This document shows positions 61,568-64,000 of a stretch of 64,000 nt of DNA, piece after piece. The translations under genes and the position numbers were made by a program. Within the stretch, counting starts at the first letter, position 1, and every line of letters starts with the position of its first letter. The stretch spans positions 1-64,000 of the forward strand of contig JAIUOO010000016.1 in NCBI GenBank assembly GCA_020161695.1, in the 5' to 3' direction. This DNA is from Pseudomonadota bacterium. GTDB lineage: Bacteria > Pseudomonadota > Alphaproteobacteria > Rhizobiales > Phreatobacteraceae. The notes beneath the pieces were generated by a model. It ran no database searches and was not told the origin of the DNA. It worked only from the letters and a program-made list of their open reading frames with translations.

Positions 61568-64000
61568 ATGCACCTCCTGCCCGCCACGACCGTCACGCTG
61601 GACGAGGCCGACTCTGCTGTCGACCTCGCCCTGCCGCCCGGCGACGTGGTGGTGCTGTCCTTCTCGGACAGCGAACTGTCGGCGCTGGCCGCGGCCTCGG
61701 GCGATTGCGGCCTCGATGTCAGGCTTGCGAGCCTGCGCCGCCTGCGGCACCCGCTCTCGGTCGACCTGCTGATCGAAAAGACGGTCGCGCGATCGCGCGT
61801 CGTCGTGGTCCGCTGCCTCGGCGGGCTGGACTACTGGCGCTATGGCATCGAGCAGCTGTCCGCTGCCTGCCGCGCGGCCGGCATCCCGCTCGCGGTGCTG
61901 CCGGGCGACGACCGTGGCGATATCAGGCTGGCCGGCTACGGCACTGTTGCCCCCGAACTGGCGGACGATCTTCTCGGCTATTTCCGCGCCGGCGGCGGCC
62001 TCGGCAATATGCGCGGCCTTCTCGCCCGGGTCGCGCAGGCTCTGGGTCTTGGCGACAGGGCTCCGGCGCCCGAACCGATGCCGGCCTTGCTGGCGGTTCG
62101 CGATGGCGCGCCGATGGATGCATCGGAGGCCCTCGGCGCGCTGCCGCAAGAGAGGCCGCTGGCCCTCGTTCTCGTCTATCGCTCCGCCGTCGCGGCGGGC
62201 GACACGGCTCTGGCTGCGGCGATGGAATCGGCGCTCGCCTCGCGCGGTCTCGCGCCGCTGGTCGTGGCGCTGACCAGCCTCAAGGACCCGGCCGCCACCG
62301 CGCCGCTCGCCGAACTCATCGCGGCGCGCCGTCCGGCGGTCATCGTCGCGACGACCGCCTTCTCGGCGCGCGATGGCGATGGCTTCGTACTGGATGCGGC
62401 GGACTGCCCGATCCTGCAGGCCGTGCCGGTGGGCAGCCCGCGCGATGCGTGGGAAGCCTCGCCGCGCGGGCTCTCGGCGGCGGATCTCGCCATGCAGATG
62501 GCGCTGCCGGAATTCGACGGCCGCATCGGCGGCATCCCCGTCGCCTTCAAGGCTGACGAGACGCATCCCGGCGGCTTCGTCGGGCGCTCCTTCGTGCCTG
62601 ATCGCGAGGGCATCGATCACCTCGCCGCGCTGGCCGTGCACTGGGTGGCGCTCGCTGCGAAGCCGCGCGACAGGCGGCGCATCGCCATGGTGCTGACCGA
62701 CTATCCCGCGCGCGGCGGCCGGGCCGGATTCGCGGTCGGGCTCGACACGCCGGCGAGCGTCTCGTCCATCCGGTCGGCGCTGAATGAAGCCGGCTATGCA
62801 GTTGGCGAGCCGATCCCGCCGGATGCAGTCATGTGCAAGCTCGCGGGCGGCGGCGAGGCGCTCGAACTGCCGCTCGCCGGTTATCACGCCTTTCTCGACG
62901 CGCTGCCGTTTGAAGCGCGCAGCGCCTTGGCGGAGGCGCACGGCGCGCCCGAGGCCGATCCAGCCTTTCGTGACGGGCTGTTCCGCTTCAGCGCTTTGCG
63001 GCTCGGCAACCTCACGGTCGCGCTCCAGCCTGCGCGTGATCCTTCTCTCGATCGCAAGGCCGCCTATCACGATCCAGACGTGGCGCCCGGCCATGGCTAT
63101 CTCGCCTTCTATGCCGCGTTGCGGGGGGGCGAGGGTATCGACGCGCTGATCCATCTCGGCACGCACGGCACCACTGAATGGCTGCCGGGCAAGGCCGTGG
63201 CGCTGTCGGCGTCCTGCTGGCCGCGCCTCGTGCTTGGCAGCGTGCCGGTGATCTACCCTTATATCGTCGACGATCCCGGCGAGGCCGCGCCCGCCAAGCG
63301 GCGATTGTCTGCCGTCACGCTGGGCCACCTGCCGCCGCCGCTGTCGGCAGCTATGCCGGGGCCGGCGGCCGGGCTGCTGCGCGACCTCGTCGAGGAATAT
63401 TCCGCGGCGCAGGTACTCGATCCCCGTCGCGCCGATCTCGTCGCCCGCGACATCCGCGACCGCGCCGAGGCGACCGGCCTCGCAACGGCCTGCGGCGTCA
63501 CCCGCGACATGCCGATGGCCGATGCGCTGACCGCGCTCGATGCCCATCTCTGCGACCTCGCGGAATTGCCGTTCCGCGACGGCCTGCATGTCTTCGGCGC
63601 GGCCGCGCACGACGCGGTCTCGTCGGCGAGCGAGCGCGCCGGCCTGCTCGCCGCTCTCGACGGCCGTTTCGTGCGCCCGGGTCCCTCGGGTTCGCCCCAT
63701 CGCGGCCGGGCCGACGTGCTGCCCACCGGCCGCAATCTCGCAACCCTCGATCCGCGCGCCATTCCGACCCGCGCAGCCGCCGAGCTTGGTGCCCGCGCCG
63801 CGCGTGCGGTGCTTGATCGCCATCTGCAAGATCAGGGCGACTGGCCGCGCCGTGTCGTCATGGACCTCTGGGCGTCGCCGACGCTGCGTTCCGGCGGCGA
63901 GGATGTCGCCCACGCCATGGCGCTGATGGGAGCGGTGCCGGCCTGGGACGCGGCCTCGACCCGCGTCACCGGCTTCACCATCCTGCCGCAGGCCCGGCTC
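61568..64000 (+). CDS. cobN: Cobaltochelatase subunit CobN, 3' partial
   Basis: The frame from ATG 61568 stays open through the window end (811 codons so far; full CobN is about 1200-1300). 'LDYWRYGIEQLS', 'LPGDDRGD', 'GIDALIHLGTHGTTEWLPGKA' (in part) and 'VIYPYIVDDPGEAAPAKRR' (in part) are typical of the large CobN/ChlH family, which inserts cobalt into hydrogenobyrinic acid a,c-diamide with CobS and CobT. It is the fourth gene of the riboswitch-controlled operon. Confidence 0.95.
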   Translation, partial: MHLLPATTVTLDEADSAVDLALPPGDVVVLSFSDSELSALAAASGDCGLDVRLASLRRLRHPLSVDLLIEKTVARSRVVVVRCLGGLDYWRYGIEQLSAACRAAGIPLAVLPGDDRGDIRLAGYGTVAPELADDLLGYFRAGGGLGNMRGLLARVAQALGLGDRAPAPEPMPALLAVRDGAPMDASEALGALPQERPLALVLVYRSAVAAGDTALAAAMESALASRGLAPLVVALTSLKDPAATAPLAELIAARRPAVIVATTAFSARDGDGFVLDAADCPILQAVPVGSPRDAWEASPRGLSAADLAMQMALPEFDGRIGGIPVAFKADETHPGGFVGRSFVPDREGIDHLAALAVHWVALAAKPRDRRRIAMVLTDYPARGGRAGFAVGLDTPASVSSIRSALNEAGYAVGEPIPPDAVMCKLAGGGEALELPLAGYHAFLDALPFEARSALAEAHGAPEADPAFRDGLFRFSALRLGNLTVALQPARDPSLDRKAAYHDPDVAPGHGYLAFYAALRGGEGIDALIHLGTHGTTEWLPGKAVALSASCWPRLVLGSVPVIYPYIVDDPGEAAPAKRRLSAVTLGHLPPPLSAAMPGPAAGLLRDLVEEYSAAQVLDPRRADLVARDIRDRAEATGLATACGVTRDMPMADALTALDAHLCDLAELPFRDGLHVFGAAAHDAVSSASERAGLLAALDGRFVRPGPSGSPHRGRADVLPTGRNLATLDPRAIPTRAAAELGARAARAVLDRHLQDQGDWPRRVVMDLWASPTLRSGGEDVAHAMALMGAVPAWDAASTRVTGFTILPQARL

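Noticed and set aside
61445..63913. A minus-strand open frame of over 800 codons
   Set aside because: Its product is Arg/Gly/Ala-rich without motifs and runs antisense to cobW/cobN, which have clear signatures.

Overview
Apart from its first ~1.3 kb, the window is one continuous, GC-rich, densely coded stretch of chromosome from an alphaproteobacterium, most likely Hyphomicrobiales (Rhizobiales). Supporting signs are an F0 operon (atpI-B-E-F'-F) without F1 genes, a lipid A/Kdo gene run flanked by small families typical of that order (DUF4170, DUF2093, DUF6101), mutY divergent from a DciA-like gene, a Tim44-mltA-smr run, and many short palindromic intergenic repeats. I cannot name a genus. Bases 1 to about 1260 are different: A+T-rich, with the 3' end of an open frame resembling the C-terminal part of a eukaryotic rhodanese-type tRNA hydroxylase (TrhO-like). 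This is probably a chimeric contig join and less likely a real insertion.

Layout. 1.55-4.35 kb: F0 operon with a recognisable sigma70 promoter and an intrinsic terminator. 4.5-5.9 kb: DsbA-like protein and a DUF6101 protein. 6.3-11.8 kb: pmbA, an IMPase/CysQ-like phosphatase, DUF4170, an acyltransferase, waaA and lpxK. 11.8-17.6 kb: DUF2093, a secreted protein, lspA, a histidine phosphatase, a small secreted protein, dciA-like, mutY (with one iron-sulfur cysteine replaced), a PAQR protein and a LysE exporter. 17.6-21.9 kb: a beta-ketoadipate operon pcaI-J-F-H-G on the minus strand, divergent from an oligopeptide-type ABC transporter (binding protein and two permeases, no ATPase) at 22.3-25.8 kb. 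26-31 kb: Tim44-like, mltA, smr, two small exported or membrane proteins and an RNase T2. 31.4-36.3 kb: an AceE/MdeB-like E1 enzyme divergent from an Lrp regulator, then a YejA-like binding protein.

36.5-53.2 kb is the most interesting region. It is a long minus-strand catabolic block headed by an AraC regulator: an AtuD-like acyl-CoA dehydrogenase, a GST, a two-subunit biotin carboxylase of the methylcrotonyl/geranyl type, an enoyl-CoA hydratase, a BKACE enzyme, a complete branched-chain-type (Liv) ABC importer, an acyl-CoA ligase, the Liv binding protein and a second acyl-CoA dehydrogenase. It looks like uptake plus CoA-linked breakdown of a branched or isoprenoid acid, with a BKACE where a hydroxymethylglutaryl-type lyase would be expected. 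53.5-56.3 kb: an orphan TRAP binding protein and an aldehyde dehydrogenase.

56.5-64 kb is a cobalamin locus: cobQ-cobO-cobU on the minus strand and, divergently, a cobalamin riboswitch followed by hupE-like, DUF1636, cobW and cobN (cut by the window end). A hairpin masking the hupE ribosome binding site is a plausible expression platform. No tRNA, rRNA, CRISPR, transposase or phage gene was seen.
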